From: Asticcacaulis sp. AC402
Lineage (GTDB): Bacteria; Pseudomonadota; Alphaproteobacteria; Caulobacterales; Caulobacteraceae
Assembly: GCF_000495835.1 (NCBI RefSeq)
Contig: NZ_AWGC01000015.1
Span: 1-64,000, forward strand
DNA length: 64,000 nt
Direction of reading: 5' to 3'
Shown here: positions 45,603 through 55,080 of the stretch, in pieces
How the letters are laid out: each line of letters begins with the position of its first letter
Position numbering within the stretch: the stretch's first letter is position 1
The notes under the pieces: generated by a model
The model's database searches: none
The model's input: the letters and a program-made list of their open reading frames with translations, nothing else
What the model was told of the DNA's origin: nothing
Position numbers and translations under genes: made by a program

Positions 45603-46907
45603 CTATACCGGCTTGACCAGAAGTATCTTCTTTTTCCCTTGGGACACCTTGATGACGCCGTCGGCCGTCAGGTCGGCCGCCGTCACCAGTTGATTGCCGT
45701 CGCTGATCGCGACATCGTTTACCCGCAAGCCACCGCCCAGGGCAAGGCGGCGGGCTTCGCCGTTCGACGCTGTCAGGCCGATCTTGGTCGCCAGGGCCGC
45801 CAGCATGATTCCCTCATCCAATACCACCCGCTCTATCTCGACCGTCGGCATGTCAGCCGACATTACGCCCTGCTCGAACGCCTTCTGAGCCGTATCACGC
45901 GCTGTTGCCGCCGCTTCATCACCGTGCAGCAGCTTCGTGGCTTCGTCAGCCAGCACCTTCTTGGCGTCGTTGATCTCGGCGCCTTGCAGCGCTTCCAGAC
46001 GAGCGATCTCGTCCAGAGGCAGTTCGGTAAACAGGCGCAGGAACCGGCCGACATCCTTGTCCTCGGCGTTGCGCCAGTACTGCCAGTAGTCGTAGGGTGA
46101 CAGCAGGTCGGCATTCAGCCACACCGCGCCCGAGGCAGTCTTACCCATCTTGGCGCCCGATGCTGTGGTCAGCAACGGCGTGGTCAGCCCGAAGGCATGC
46201 GCGCCAGATTTTTCTGGGCTAACGACATCGCTGATTGAACGCGTATCTGCACCCATGCGGCGGGTCAGTTCGACACCGTTGATGATGTTGCCCCACTGGT
46301 CCGAGCCGCCCATCTGCAGGATGCAGCCGTGACGCTCGTTCAGTTCCCGGAAATCGACCGCCTGCATCAGCATGTAGTTGAATTCCAGGAAGGTCAGGGG
46401 CTGTTCGCGTTCCAGCCGCAGCTTGACCGAATCAAAGGTCATCATGCGGTTGATGGTAAAGTGCGTCCCGAACATCCGCAGGAATTCGATATAGCCGTAG
46501 CCCGACAACCAATCGTCGTTATTGACCATTATCGCCTGGTTGCCGTCTTCACCGAACTCAAGAAATTTCGTGAAGACCTGTTTGATGCCATTCAGGTTTT
46601 CCGAAATCTTGTCGTCGGTCAGCATCTGGCGCTGGGTGTCCTTGCCCGACGGGTCGCCAACCTTGGTCGTGCCTCCGCCCATCAGAACGATCGGCTTGTG
46701 ACCGGTCTTTTGCAGCCAGCGCAGCATCATGATCTGGACCAGGCTGCCGGCGTGCAACGACGAAGCCGTGGCGTCGAAGCCGATATAGGCCGTAATCATG
46801 CCCTTGGCCGCCAGGCTGTCCAGCGCCTCGGCGTCGGTGCACTGGTGGATGAAACCGCGCGCCTGGAGGGTGCGCAGGAATTCGGATTTGAAACTTGGCT
46901 CGGTCAT
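45603..46907 (-). CDS. tyrS: Tyrosyl-tRNA synthetase
   Basis: 434 residues. Class I synthetase. The HIGH-equivalent region is [19 protein letters not shown] and the KMSKS-equivalent is [15 protein letters not shown] (KMGKT). Tyr-binding [18 protein letters not shown]-like sequence (positions about 165-185) and GGSDQWGNI are present. The C-terminal S4-like RNA-binding domain includes [21 protein letters not shown]. It is divergent from anmK with 84 bp between the two starts. Confidence 0.97.
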   Translation of the reverse strand: MTEPSFKSEFLRTLQARGFIHQCTDAEALDSLAAKGMITAYIGFDATASSLHAGSLVQIMMLRWLQKTGHKPIVLMGGGTTKVGDPSGKDTQRQMLTDDKISENLNGIKQVFTKFLEFGEDGNQAIMVNNDDWLSGYGYIEFLRMFGTHFTINRMMTFDSVKLRLEREQPLTFLEFNYMLMQAVDFRELNERHGCILQMGGSDQWGNIINGVELTRRMGADTRSISDVVSPEKSGAHAFGLTTPLLTTASGAKMGKTASGAVWLNADLLSPYDYWQYWRNAEDKDVGRFLRLFTELPLDEIARLEALQGAEINDAKKVLADEATKLLHGDEAAATARDTAQKAFEQGVMSADMPTVEIERVVLDEGIMLAALATKIGLTASNGEARRLALGGGLRVNDVAISDGNQLVTAADLTADGVIKVSQGKKKILLVKPV

Positions 46908-46991
46908 GATTTGCGTGCAGTATCGGTTTGAAAGAAAGAACGGTGTGTGACGAAAGCACCGTCCGGCGTCAAGTCAGGCGTGGAGAAAATC

Positions 46992-48125
46992 ATGAAAGTG
47001 TTGGGGTTTATGACCGGGACGTCGCTCGACGGCATCGACCTGGCGATTCTGGAAACCGATGGTGAGGCGATCGAAACCTTTGGGCCTTGGGCTGAAAACG
47101 CCATGCCGCCGCGGGTGCGCGATGTGCTGGAAAACGCCGTGCGCGCCGCCCTGGCCTGGCCGCGCGGCGCTGCCGAACCGCCCGTGTTCGAGGAAGCTCG
47201 CCGGGTTCTGGTCGGATTTCATCTTGAGGCGGCAGATTATTTCCTGCGTCAAAACGGCCTGGGTTTCAAGGACTTCGACGTCTTGGGCGTCCACGGCCAG
47301 ACGGTCCTCCACGAACGCCCCCAGCCAGGTCGCAAGGGCCGCACCGTGCAACTGTTCGATGGCCAGGCTTTTGCTGACGCCACCGGCGTTACTGTTGTCA
47401 GCGACTTTCGTCAGGCCGATGTCGCCGCCGGTGGGGAAGGTGCGCCTTTGGCCCCCGTCTATCACCGCGCCCTGGTCCGCAAGGCAGGGCTGGACCTGCC
47501 CGTTGTGTTAGTCAATCTGGGTGGCGTCGCCAATATCACCCTTGTCGACGAGGACCTGAACCTCACGGCGCTGGATACAGGTCCTGCCAACGGGCTGATG
47601 GACCAGTGGATGCGCCAGCACGGCCGTGGCGACTTTGACCATGAAGGCCAACTGGCGGCCTCGGGTTCGGTCAACGAGGCTATGGTCGCCGCCTATATGG
47701 GCCATCCTTTTTTTGCGGCGTCCCCGCCGAAGTCGCTTGATCGCTATGACTTTACGTTGGAACGGGTCCAGGGGATGACCATCGAGGACGGCATGGCGAC
47801 CCTGTCAGCCTTCACCCTGCAAAGCCTGCTCGCCGGGATTGCTTCGGTCGGCGCCAGGCCGCAGACGGTCATCCTGGCCGGCGGTGGCCGTCACAATGCC
47901 CACTTGGTGCGATGCATAGCGGAGGCGCTTTCGCCGGCCCGCGTTGTCTTGGCCGAGGATTTGGGCTGGCGTGGCGGAGCGGTCGAGGCGGAAGCCTTTG
48001 CTTATATGGCGGCGCGGTCACTGCGTGGTCTGCCCATTTCCTTCCCGGGCACGACCTCGGCGCCGGAGCCGCTGACAGGGGGCGTGATCTCCTCGCCGAG
48101 GGGGCGGAACCAGTCGGTCGCTTGA
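46992..48125 (+). CDS. anmK: Anhydro-N-acetylmuramic acid kinase
   Basis: 377 residues, ASKHA-fold kinase that opens and phosphorylates 1,6-anhydroMurNAc during peptidoglycan recycling. Motifs: VLGFMTGTSLDGIDLAIL, VLGVHGQTVLHERP, the catalytic-Asp region VTVVSDFRQADVAAGGEGAP-like sequence (positions about 135-155), VLVNLGGVANITLVD, DTGPANGLMDQWM and VILAGGGRHNAHL. The start at 46992 has GGAG upstream. It is consistent with ampG in the same window supplying the substrate. Confidence 0.96.
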   Translation: MKVLGFMTGTSLDGIDLAILETDGEAIETFGPWAENAMPPRVRDVLENAVRAALAWPRGAAEPPVFEEARRVLVGFHLEAADYFLRQNGLGFKDFDVLGVHGQTVLHERPQPGRKGRTVQLFDGQAFADATGVTVVSDFRQADVAAGGEGAPLAPVYHRALVRKAGLDLPVVLVNLGGVANITLVDEDLNLTALDTGPANGLMDQWMRQHGRGDFDHEGQLAASGSVNEAMVAAYMGHPFFAASPPKSLDRYDFTLERVQGMTIEDGMATLSAFTLQSLLAGIASVGARPQTVILAGGGRHNAHLVRCIAEALSPARVVLAEDLGWRGGAVEAEAFAYMAARSLRGLPISFPGTTSAPEPLTGGVISSPRGRNQSVA

Positions 48126-48250
48126 CGTATCGCTGGCAATGTGGGCGGTGTTCGCGCCAACTGCCCGTGACACATTTGTAATCCAACGCCGTCTTGGAGG
48201 CGCCCGGCCGCCGTGGTAGTCACGACGGATACAGGTCTGGGGAGGTTTCC

Positions 48251-49636
48251 ATGGTCGGCAAGTCGTTTTTGGGTTTGGGTGCGGCCTTAGCGCTGCTGGT
48301 GGCTTCCGGATCCGCGCTGGCGGTCACGCCGGAGCAATCGGCCAGGATAGACCTGATCGTAAAGCAGGCAATGGACGCCAACCAGACGCCCTCGGCCCAG
48401 ATTGCCGTTGTCGAAAAGGGCAAGATCGCCTTTTCCAAAGCCTATGGCCTGGCTCAGATCGGGCCGGATGTGCCGGCGACCACGGCGTCTCGCTATCAGA
48501 TCGCCTCGGTGTCGAAGGCCTTCACCGCGGCAGCCGTAATGTTGCTGGTCGACGAGGGCAAGCTGTCGATGGAAGACAAGGTGGCGAAATGGTTCCCGGA
48601 CTTGACCCAGTCCGGCGACATCACGATCCGCCAACTGCTCAGCCATACGTCTGGCTATTCGGATTACTGGCCACAGGACTATGTCATGCCGTCGGTCCAG
48701 GGCCAGACCACGCCGCGCGCCATCTTGGACCAGTTCGCCAAGGCACCGCTTGACTATCAGCCGGGCGAGGACTGGCAATATTCCAATACCGGCTACGTCG
48801 TTGCCGGCCAGATCGTCGAAGAGGTTTCCGGCAAGCCGCTGTACAAATTCATCGAGGAACACATCTTCAAACCGGCCGGGATCACCGACGGCCTTGATGC
48901 TTCGGCGGTCGACCTGAAGGCGCCTGACGCCCTGGGTTATCAGCGCCAGGGGCTGGGTCCGAACCGTTTGACACCGAAAGCCGGCCGTGGCTGGCCCTAC
49001 GCCTCTTGGCCCCTGGCCCTGACGGCGGAGGACGTCGCCAGGTGGGACCTGACCCTGATCCGGCGGTCGCTGTTGTCACCGACGGGCCACGACATCCAGA
49101 TTCAGACGGTCAAGCTGAACAATGGCAAGGACACCGGCTATGGCATGGGCTGGTTCGTCGCCAAGGCCAATGGCCGGACTCTGGTCAATCATGGCGGCGA
49201 GGGTGCCGGTTATCTGACCGAAAACCGTATCTATCTCGAAGACGGCGTGGCGATCGTGGTTCTGACCAACACCATGACGGGTTCGGCCCACACCGACATC
49301 GCTGACCGTATTGCCTATATCCTGCTGCCGCAGCAGGGCGTCGACGCCAAGGTCCTGGCGGCGTTCGAAGGGCTGCAAAAGGGCGAGGCAGACCGCGCCG
49401 TATTTACTGACAACTTCAACGATTTCCTGACCGACCGGGCCCTGGCCGACCATCGTCAGAATCTTGGGACCATGGGCGGGCCGCTGCAGTTCACCCTGGC
49501 GCGATCGTCGAACCGCGGCGGCATGGAGGCGCGCAGCTATCGTATTCGCATGGAAAATGGCAAGGATCTGCGCTTGAGCGTCTATGTCACCAAGGACGGC
49601 AAGTTTGAACAGTTTTTGGTCTACGGCGTGAATTGA
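48251..49636 (+). CDS. Secreted serine hydrolase of the beta-lactamase/transpeptidase fold (class C-like)
   Basis: 461 residues. Signal peptide (SFLGLGAALALLVASGSALA, about 4-24). SxxK motif in IASVSKAFTAAAVML, YxN in QYSNTGYVVAGQ, and an HGG motif in LVNHGGEGAGY. An extra C-terminal domain of about 100 residues follows, as in many Pab87/EstB-like hydrolases. It may be an esterase, D-aminopeptidase or beta-lactamase; the exact substrate cannot be told. GGGGAGG seven bases before the ATG supports the start. Confidence 0.92.
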   Translation: MVGKSFLGLGAALALLVASGSALAVTPEQSARIDLIVKQAMDANQTPSAQIAVVEKGKIAFSKAYGLAQIGPDVPATTASRYQIASVSKAFTAAAVMLLVDEGKLSMEDKVAKWFPDLTQSGDITIRQLLSHTSGYSDYWPQDYVMPSVQGQTTPRAILDQFAKAPLDYQPGEDWQYSNTGYVVAGQIVEEVSGKPLYKFIEEHIFKPAGITDGLDASAVDLKAPDALGYQRQGLGPNRLTPKAGRGWPYASWPLALTAEDVARWDLTLIRRSLLSPTGHDIQIQTVKLNNGKDTGYGMGWFVAKANGRTLVNHGGEGAGYLTENRIYLEDGVAIVVLTNTMTGSAHTDIADRIAYILLPQQGVDAKVLAAFEGLQKGEADRAVFTDNFNDFLTDRALADHRQNLGTMGGPLQFTLARSSNRGGMEARSYRIRMENGKDLRLSVYVTKDGKFEQFLVYGVN

Positions 49637-49699
49637 ATTGCGGTTATGCTCTTCAGCGCCGGCTATGTTGTGGTTTTTTGAGGGGATAGTTCATGAATC

Positions 49700-49980
49700 C
49701 GGGCGACTGCGTTCGCCGCGTCGCCCGCACCCGTTGCGGCACTGGCCGATGGTATCCCCGCAGCTTTCCAAGGAAAATGGAGCCACAGCCAGACTTTGAT
49801 CACGGCTGGCCATAACAAGCTCGCGGGCTCATACAGCGATGTCGGCGACGCCGGTCAGATGACAGTGGACTTGACCCTGTCCCGGCAGAACAGCATTCTG
49901 ACCTTATCTGGTGACCTGAACAGTCAGCTTGTTCGATGCCGCGAAAAGTGGAATCACGTCATCGATGAACGTCAGCGCCT
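49700..49980 (+). pseudogene. Decayed fragment of a small secreted-protein gene
   Basis: One frame reads a signal-peptide-end-like stretch ASPAPVAALADGIPAAFQGKW and then SHSQTLITAGHNKLAGSY and MTVDLTLSRQNSILTLSGDL, a plausible beta-rich secreted domain. This frame has no start codon: an in-frame TGA lies just upstream, while the nearby ATG at 49692 is in another frame. It runs into the 3' end of the convergent hydrolase gene. A frameshifted relic is the simplest reading. The gap between genes here is 348 bp. Confidence 0.4.
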
Positions 49981-49984
49981 AAGA

Positions 49985-50635
49985 TCACTCGGCGTGGCCG
50001 GCCATGCGACGGTCGATATAGCTGCCGACATGACGCTCGACCTCACTTAACTGCTCTGTCCAGAAGTGGTTTGCGTCCGGCACGACCTCATGGTCGATGG
50101 TGATGCCCTTCTGGGTGCGCAGTTTGGCGACGACGCGATCGACCTCTGAGGTCGGCACAATGCTGTCATTGCCGCCATGCAGGAACATTCCCGAAGCCGG
50201 GCAGGGCGCCAGAAAACTGAAATCATAGGCATTGGTCGGCGGCGACACCGAGATGAAGCCGTCGGTTTCCGGCCGGCGCATCAGCAGTTGCATGCCAATA
50301 TAGGCGCCGAAGTCGTAGCCGGCGACCCAGAACTGCGCCGCGGTCGGGTTCTTGGCCTGCAGCCAGTCGAGTGCGGTGGCGGCGTCGGCTAACTCGCCAA
50401 TCCCTGCGTCGAACTCACCCTGGGACTTTTGCACGCCGCGGAAGTTAAAGCGCAGGACAGAGAAGCCGCGCGTCATGAACAGGTGGAACAATTGCACCGT
50501 GACCGGATTGTTCATGTGCCCGCCAGCCTTGGGGTGCGGATGCAGAATCAGGGCGATCGGCGCGTTCTCTGTCTTGCCGGCGCTGTATCGGGCTTCGATG
50601 CGTCCGGCGGCTCCCGCCAGGATGACTTCAGGCAT
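49985..50635 (-). CDS. Alpha/beta hydrolase (COG2945-like) with Asp at the nucleophile position
   Basis: 216 residues. Typical fold markers: LILHPHPKAGGHMNN, SVLRFNFRGVQKSQGEFD, FLHGGNDSIVP with the acidic residue, and PDANHFW with the catalytic His. The nucleophile elbow reads VAGYDFGAYIG. The codon is GAC, so the Ser of GxSxG is Asp. Alpha/beta hydrolases with Asp nucleophiles (haloalkane dehalogenases, epoxide hydrolases) exist, but this family normally has Ser. AAGGTG before the ATG at 50635 supports the start. It is divergent from iscR. Confidence 0.9.
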   Translation of the reverse strand: MPEVILAGAAGRIEARYSAGKTENAPIALILHPHPKAGGHMNNPVTVQLFHLFMTRGFSVLRFNFRGVQKSQGEFDAGIGELADAATALDWLQAKNPTAAQFWVAGYDFGAYIGMQLLMRRPETDGFISVSPPTNAYDFSFLAPCPASGMFLHGGNDSIVPTSEVDRVVAKLRTQKGITIDHEVVPDANHFWTEQLSEVERHVGSYIDRRMAGHAE

Positions 50636-50683
50636 GCAATCACCTTGTAAATTCAAAATATTTCGCAGCGCACACCATAATTC

Positions 50684-50712
50684 TTGACTAATTTAGTCGG
50701 AATTATTAAATT
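50684..50712 (+). promoter_or_regulatory. suf operon promoter with a palindromic IscR-type operator
   Basis: TTGACT (50684-50689) and TAAATT (50707-50712) with 17 bp between resemble -35/-10 elements. The perfect palindrome GACTAATTTAGTC (50686-50698) overlaps the -35. The CTTGACTAATTTAGTCGG layout resembles Rrf2/IscR-type operators reported in alphaproteobacteria. The iscR start codon is about 95 bp downstream, so autoregulation of the operon by IscR is likely. Confidence 0.6.
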
Positions 50713-50806
50713 CACCCTAAGGCCTCATGGCGCGCCCTTGCCGCGCCTCTTAGCACAAAGATTTGTCTTTGCGCAGGTTTTTGCAAGAATTCCGCGAAGG
50801 TAGCCG

Positions 50807-51331
50807 ATGCGCTTATCCACCAAGGGACGCTATGCAGTCATGGCCATGACCGACCTTGCGCTGAACGGTCAGGTGGGGCGGCCGATTTCGCTGTCGGAGA
50901 TCTCCGAACGGCAACAGATTTCGCTGTCCTATCTCGAGCAACTGTTCGCCCGCCTGCGCAAGGCCGGGCTGGTCAAGAGCGCCCGCGGTCCGGGTGGCGG
51001 CTACTCGCTGTCGCGCGGCGCCGAGCGCTTGTTCGTTTCGGAAATCGTTCTGGCGGTCGACGAGCCGATCAAGGCGACGCGCTGCGAACTGACCTCCAAC
51101 AAGCTGGGCGCCAACAAGCGCCTGGGAAAGGATCAGGCGGCGCTCGAAATCGGCTGTATGCCCGGCGGTCAACGCTGTTTGACGCACAATCTCTGGGAAG
51201 ATCTCGGCGTCGCCATCCATGACTATTTGTCACAGGTATCGCTCGAAGACGTCGTGCGTAAACGTACCCGTAAGAAGGTACAAATCACCACGCCGGAACC
51301 GGTTCGGCCGCCGCAATTGCAGGAAGCCTGA
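50807..51331 (+). CDS. iscR: IscR/Rrf2-family Fe-S regulator
   Basis: 174 residues. The N-terminal winged helix starts MRLSTKGRYAVMAMTDLAL and continues SLSEISERQQISLSYLEQLF with ARGPGGGYSLSR as wing. Three Cys (TRCELTS, IGCMPGGQRCLTH) and the following His form the probable Fe-S ligand set; about 20 residues are inserted between the first and second Cys compared with E. coli IscR. It is the first gene of the suf operon, and its stop overlaps the next ATG by one base. It likely represses the operon when its cluster is loaded. Confidence 0.95.
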   Translation: MRLSTKGRYAVMAMTDLALNGQVGRPISLSEISERQQISLSYLEQLFARLRKAGLVKSARGPGGGYSLSRGAERLFVSEIVLAVDEPIKATRCELTSNKLGANKRLGKDQAALEIGCMPGGQRCLTHNLWEDLGVAIHDYLSQVSLEDVVRKRTRKKVQITTPEPVRPPQLQEA

Positions 51332-52431
51332 TGACCCTCTACCTCGATCACGCTGCAACGTCGCCGCTGCGCCCTCAGGCGCGCGAGGCGTTTTTGCGTG
51401 CGTCGGAACTGGGGGGCAATCCATCGTCCATCCATGCCGCCGGCCGCAAGGCCAAGGTTGTGCTGGAAGACGCTCGGTCGGATGTCCTGGGTGCTATCGG
51501 CGGTATCGGCGCTGGCCTGGTCTTTACCTCCGGCGGCACCGAAGCCAATGCCCTGGCTCTGGAGCAGGCCAGAGAATTCGACTATGTCGTGGTGTCGGCC
51601 GGTGAGCATGACAGCGTCTACGGCGCGGTGACGGGTGCGGTGGTCGCGCCTCTGACGGCGGACGGACAGGTCGACCTGGTTGCTCTGGAAAGCCTGTTGG
51701 CGCGCGACGGACGACCTTTCGTTTGCATCATGCTGGCCAATAACGAAATCGGCGTCATCAATGACATTGCCCGGGCAGCAGAGGTGGTTCATGCCCGCGA
51801 CGGTTGGCTGCATGTCGATGCCGTCCAGGCCCTGGGAAAGATAGAGCTTGATTTTCAAAAGCTTGGCGCCGACTCCTTAGCGATTAGTTCACACAAGGTC
51901 GGCGGTGGCCAGGGCGTCGGCGCCCTGGTCTACGACCGTGATCGTACTGTGAAAGCCCGGACCTTCGGCGGAGGTCAGGAGTTGGGCTTGCGCGCCGGCA
52001 CCGAGAATGTTCCCGGCATCGCTGCTTTCGCTGCGGCCGCAAAGGCTTGCCGGCCGGTCTGCGAGGACGTAAGCCGCGCCCAAGCCATGGTCGAAGCGGC
52101 TCTGCAGATTCTGGGTATCACCGTTCTGGGAGCCAACGCGCCTCGCGTCCCGGGCGTGCTGTGCCTGGCGCAGCCCTACTGGGCGTCGAACCTGCAACTG
52201 ATCCACTTGGACATGGCCGGCGTCTACGTTTCATCGGGATCGGCCTGTTCGTCGGGCAAGGTCAAGTCGAGTCGCGTGGTATCTGCCATGGGCCGGCCGG
52301 ATCTGGCCGACAAGGTGTTGCGGGTGTCGGCCGGTTGGACGACCCAGGCAGAGGACTGGCAGCGTTTTTATGACGTCTGGTCAAAAGGATACGAAGTGTA
52401 TTTAAAGCGTCACGCAAAGGAAATGGCGTAA
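51331..52431 (+). CDS. NifS/IscS-type cysteine desulfurase
   Basis: 366 residues, PLP-dependent. Motifs: [48 protein letters not shown], the PLP Lys in [14 protein letters not shown], and the catalytic Cys in [11 protein letters not shown]. It removes sulfur from Cys and passes the persulfide to the scaffold. A second, SufS-type desulfurase is in the same operon, an arrangement known in alphaproteobacteria. It is coupled to iscR and to sufB by overlaps of start and stop codons. Confidence 0.94.
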   Translation: MTLYLDHAATSPLRPQAREAFLRASELGGNPSSIHAAGRKAKVVLEDARSDVLGAIGGIGAGLVFTSGGTEANALALEQAREFDYVVVSAGEHDSVYGAVTGAVVAPLTADGQVDLVALESLLARDGRPFVCIMLANNEIGVINDIARAAEVVHARDGWLHVDAVQALGKIELDFQKLGADSLAISSHKVGGGQGVGALVYDRDRTVKARTFGGGQELGLRAGTENVPGIAAFAAAAKACRPVCEDVSRAQAMVEAALQILGITVLGANAPRVPGVLCLAQPYWASNLQLIHLDMAGVYVSSGSACSSGKVKSSRVVSAMGRPDLADKVLRVSAGWTTQAEDWQRFYDVWSKGYEVYLKRHAKEMA

Positions 52432-53897
52432 TGGCCGCGGTCAAGGAAACCATCGAGACGGTCGCCAAGCTCGAAACCTATGAGCATGGCTTCGTCACCG
52501 ATATCGAGATGGAGTTCGCCCCCAAGGGGTTGAACGCCGACATCGTGCGCTTCATTTCGGCTAAGAAGAACGAGCCCGAATGGATGCTGGAGATGCGTCT
52601 GGCGGCGTTCGAGCGTTGGCTGACCATGGAAGAACCCGACTGGGCGAAGGTCAACTACACCCGGGTCAATTACCAGGATCTGTACTACTACGCCGCGCCG
52701 AAAAAGAAGGTTGGGCCCAAGTCGCTGGACGAGATCGACCCGGAAATCCTCAAGACCTACGAAAAGCTCGGTATCCCGCTTCGGGAGCAGATGGTCCTTG
52801 CCGGGGTTGAAGGCGCGCCAAAATACGCTGTCGATGCTGTCTTCGATTCGGTGTCGGTTGTCACGACCTTCAAGGATGAACTGAAGAAATATGGCGTCAT
52901 TTTCTGTTCTATTTCCGAGGCCTTGCGCGAACATCCTGAACTGGTACGTCAATATCTCGGCACCGTCGTGCCGGTGTCGGACAACTATTTCGCTGCCCTG
53001 AACGCAGCGGTTTTTTCCGACGGATCGTTTGTCTATGTCCCGCCGGGCGTGCGCTGTCCGATGGAGCTGTCGACCTATTTCCGCATCAATGCCGAAAACA
53101 CCGGCCAGTTCGAACGCACCCTGATCATCGCCGACAAGGGCGCCTATGTCTCCTATCTGGAAGGCTGCACGGCGCCCCAACGCGACGAAAACCAGCTTCA
53201 CGCCGCCGTGGTTGAACTGGTCGCTCTGGACGACGCCAATATCAAATATTCGACGGTGCAGAACTGGTACCCCGGCGACGCCGAGGGCAAGGGCGGGATC
53301 TACAACTTCGTCACCAAGCGTGCTGACTGCCGCGGCGCCCGTTCGAAGGTATCGTGGACCCAGGTCGAGACCGGGTCGGCCGTCACGTGGAAATACCCGT
53401 CCTGCATCCTGCGTGGCGACGACAGCGTCGGTGAGTTCTACTCGATAGCTGTCACCAATGGCGCGCAACAGGCCGATACCGGCACCAAGATGATCCACCT
53501 GGGCAAGAACACCCGCTCGCGTATCATCTCCAAGGGCGTGTCGGCGGGCCGTTCGTCCAACACCTATCGCGGCCTTGTCTCGGCCCACGCCAAGGCAACG
53601 GGTGCGCGCAACTTCACCCAATGCGATAGCCTGCTGATTGGCAAGACCTGCGCTGCCCACACCGTGCCCTATGTCGAATCGGATACGGCGAAGGCGCAGT
53701 TCGAGCATGAAGCGACGACGACGCGTCTGAGCGAGGACCAGTTGTTCTACGCCATGCAGCGCGGCCTGAGCCAGGAAGAGGCTGTAGCCCTGCTGGTCAA
53801 CGGCTTTGTTCGCGAGGTATTGCAGGAACTGCCCATGGAATTCGCCGTCGAAGCCCAGAAACTGGTCGCCATCAGTTTGGAAGGAAGTGTGGGATGA
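52431..53897 (+). CDS. sufB: Fe-S scaffold subunit SufB
   Basis: 488 residues, part of the SufBC2D scaffold. Recognisable features: [44 protein letters not shown]-type sequence (positions about 180-205), [41 protein letters not shown] (residues about 240-260) and the conserved Cys/Glu core of the beta-helix. It starts by a one-base overlap with the desulfurase stop and ends overlapping a small membrane-protein gene. Confidence 0.97.
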   Translation: MAAVKETIETVAKLETYEHGFVTDIEMEFAPKGLNADIVRFISAKKNEPEWMLEMRLAAFERWLTMEEPDWAKVNYTRVNYQDLYYYAAPKKKVGPKSLDEIDPEILKTYEKLGIPLREQMVLAGVEGAPKYAVDAVFDSVSVVTTFKDELKKYGVIFCSISEALREHPELVRQYLGTVVPVSDNYFAALNAAVFSDGSFVYVPPGVRCPMELSTYFRINAENTGQFERTLIIADKGAYVSYLEGCTAPQRDENQLHAAVVELVALDDANIKYSTVQNWYPGDAEGKGGIYNFVTKRADCRGARSKVSWTQVETGSAVTWKYPSCILRGDDSVGEFYSIAVTNGAQQADTGTKMIHLGKNTRSRIISKGVSAGRSSNTYRGLVSAHAKATGARNFTQCDSLLIGKTCAAHTVPYVESDTAKAQFEHEATTTRLSEDQLFYAMQRGLSQEEAVALLVNGFVREVLQELPMEFAVEAQKLVAISLEGSVG

Positions 53898-54265
53898 CCG
53901 AAGGTTCGCGTCCCAGCCTTGAAAGCATTGTCGGCGGTCCGCGCCCGCGCTGGCAGCATAGGACTGCCAGATCTATCTTTGAGTATGTTGTCGGCCTTCC
54001 TGTCTGCATAGGCTTGGGTCTCGCTTTCAACATTTGGCGCCCCGAGGCTGAGCTGAATGCCATAGCCGTTGCCGTTGCTGGTTTTCTGTTGACGGTGGGA
54101 GGCCTGTTTCTCAGCCGGTGGTGGTATGCACGGGAATGTGCCTGGCAACATTCCGAACTGCTCTCTCGCGCAGGCCGGCATGGTTATTCGGAGGCGGACG
54201 TCGTCGATTTCGAAGAACGGCTGGAGTCAGAGCAATATGCGCGCGAAGACGAACTTTGCAGATAA
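53894..54265 (+). CDS. Two-helix membrane protein between sufB and sufC
   Basis: 123 residues. Two hydrophobic segments (about 30-47, [17 protein letters not shown]; 56-75, [19 protein letters not shown]) with acidic and charged C-terminal helix ([25 protein letters not shown]). Its start overlaps the sufB stop (ATGA), so it is translated as part of the operon. I know no standard Suf component like this. Function is unknown; a membrane tether or regulator of the scaffold is speculation. Confidence 0.8.
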   Translation: MTEGSRPSLESIVGGPRPRWQHRTARSIFEYVVGLPVCIGLGLAFNIWRPEAELNAIAVAVAGFLLTVGGLFLSRWWYARECAWQHSELLSRAGRHGYSEADVVDFEERLESEQYAREDELCR

Positions 54266-54330
54266 AACCGAAACCTGGCCCTTTCGGCGATAAAGCCGAT
54301 AAAATGACCTAGCAACCAAGGCGAATTGCA

Positions 54331-55080
54331 TTGCTTTCCATACAAAACCTCACTGTCTCTGTTGACACCAAGACCATCCTGAAGGGCCTTAGCCTGGCCG
54401 TGCCCAATGGCGAGGTCCATGCCATCATGGGTCCCAACGGCGCTGGCAAGTCGACCCTGGGCTACGCCCTGGCCGGCCGTCCGAACTACAACGTCATCAG
54501 CGGCACCGCCACCTTCAACGGCGAGGACCTGCTGGACAAGGATGTCCACGAACGCGCTGCCGCTGGCCTTTACCTGTCCTTCCAGTATCCTCTCGAAATT
54601 CCCGGCGTTCCGGCCTTAACTTTCCTCCGCACCGCATTGAATGCACAAAAGAAACTGCGTGGCGAAGACGAAGTGTCCGCGCCGGATTTCCTGCGCCGGA
54701 TGCGCGAGATCGCCAAGTCGCTGAAGATCGACATGGACATGCTCAAGCGGCCGCTCAATGTTGGTTTTTCCGGCGGCGAGAAGAAGCGCATGGAGGTGCT
54801 GCAGATGGCCATGCTGGAACCAAAGTTCCTGATCCTTGACGAAACCGATTCCGGCCTCGATATCGATGCGCTGAAGGTCGTGTCGGATGGCGTCAATGCC
54901 CTGCGTTCGCCTGATCGCGGCATGTTGGTCATCACCCACTACCAGCGCCTGTTGGACCATATCAAACCTGACCAGGTCCACGTCCTGGTCGCTGGCCGCA
55001 TCGTCAAGTCGGGCGGTCCGGAACTGGCGCTGGAACTGGAAGCGCGCGGCTATGACGAATATCTGGGAGTTGCGGCGTGA
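54331..55080 (+). CDS. sufC: Suf ATPase subunit SufC
   Basis: 249 residues, ABC-type ATPase of the SufBCD complex. Walker A is MGPNGAGKSTLGYAL, Q-loop YLSFQYPLEIPG, ABC signature GFSGGEKKRMEVLQM and Walker B FLILDETDSGLDIDAL, with switch His in VITHYQR. The start is TTG at 54331, with AAGG about nine bases upstream. The stop overlaps sufD (GTGA). Confidence 0.97.
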   Translation: MLSIQNLTVSVDTKTILKGLSLAVPNGEVHAIMGPNGAGKSTLGYALAGRPNYNVISGTATFNGEDLLDKDVHERAAAGLYLSFQYPLEIPGVPALTFLRTALNAQKKLRGEDEVSAPDFLRRMREIAKSLKIDMDMLKRPLNVGFSGGEKKRMEVLQMAMLEPKFLILDETDSGLDIDALKVVSDGVNALRSPDRGMLVITHYQRLLDHIKPDQVHVLVAGRIVKSGGPELALELEARGYDEYLGVAA

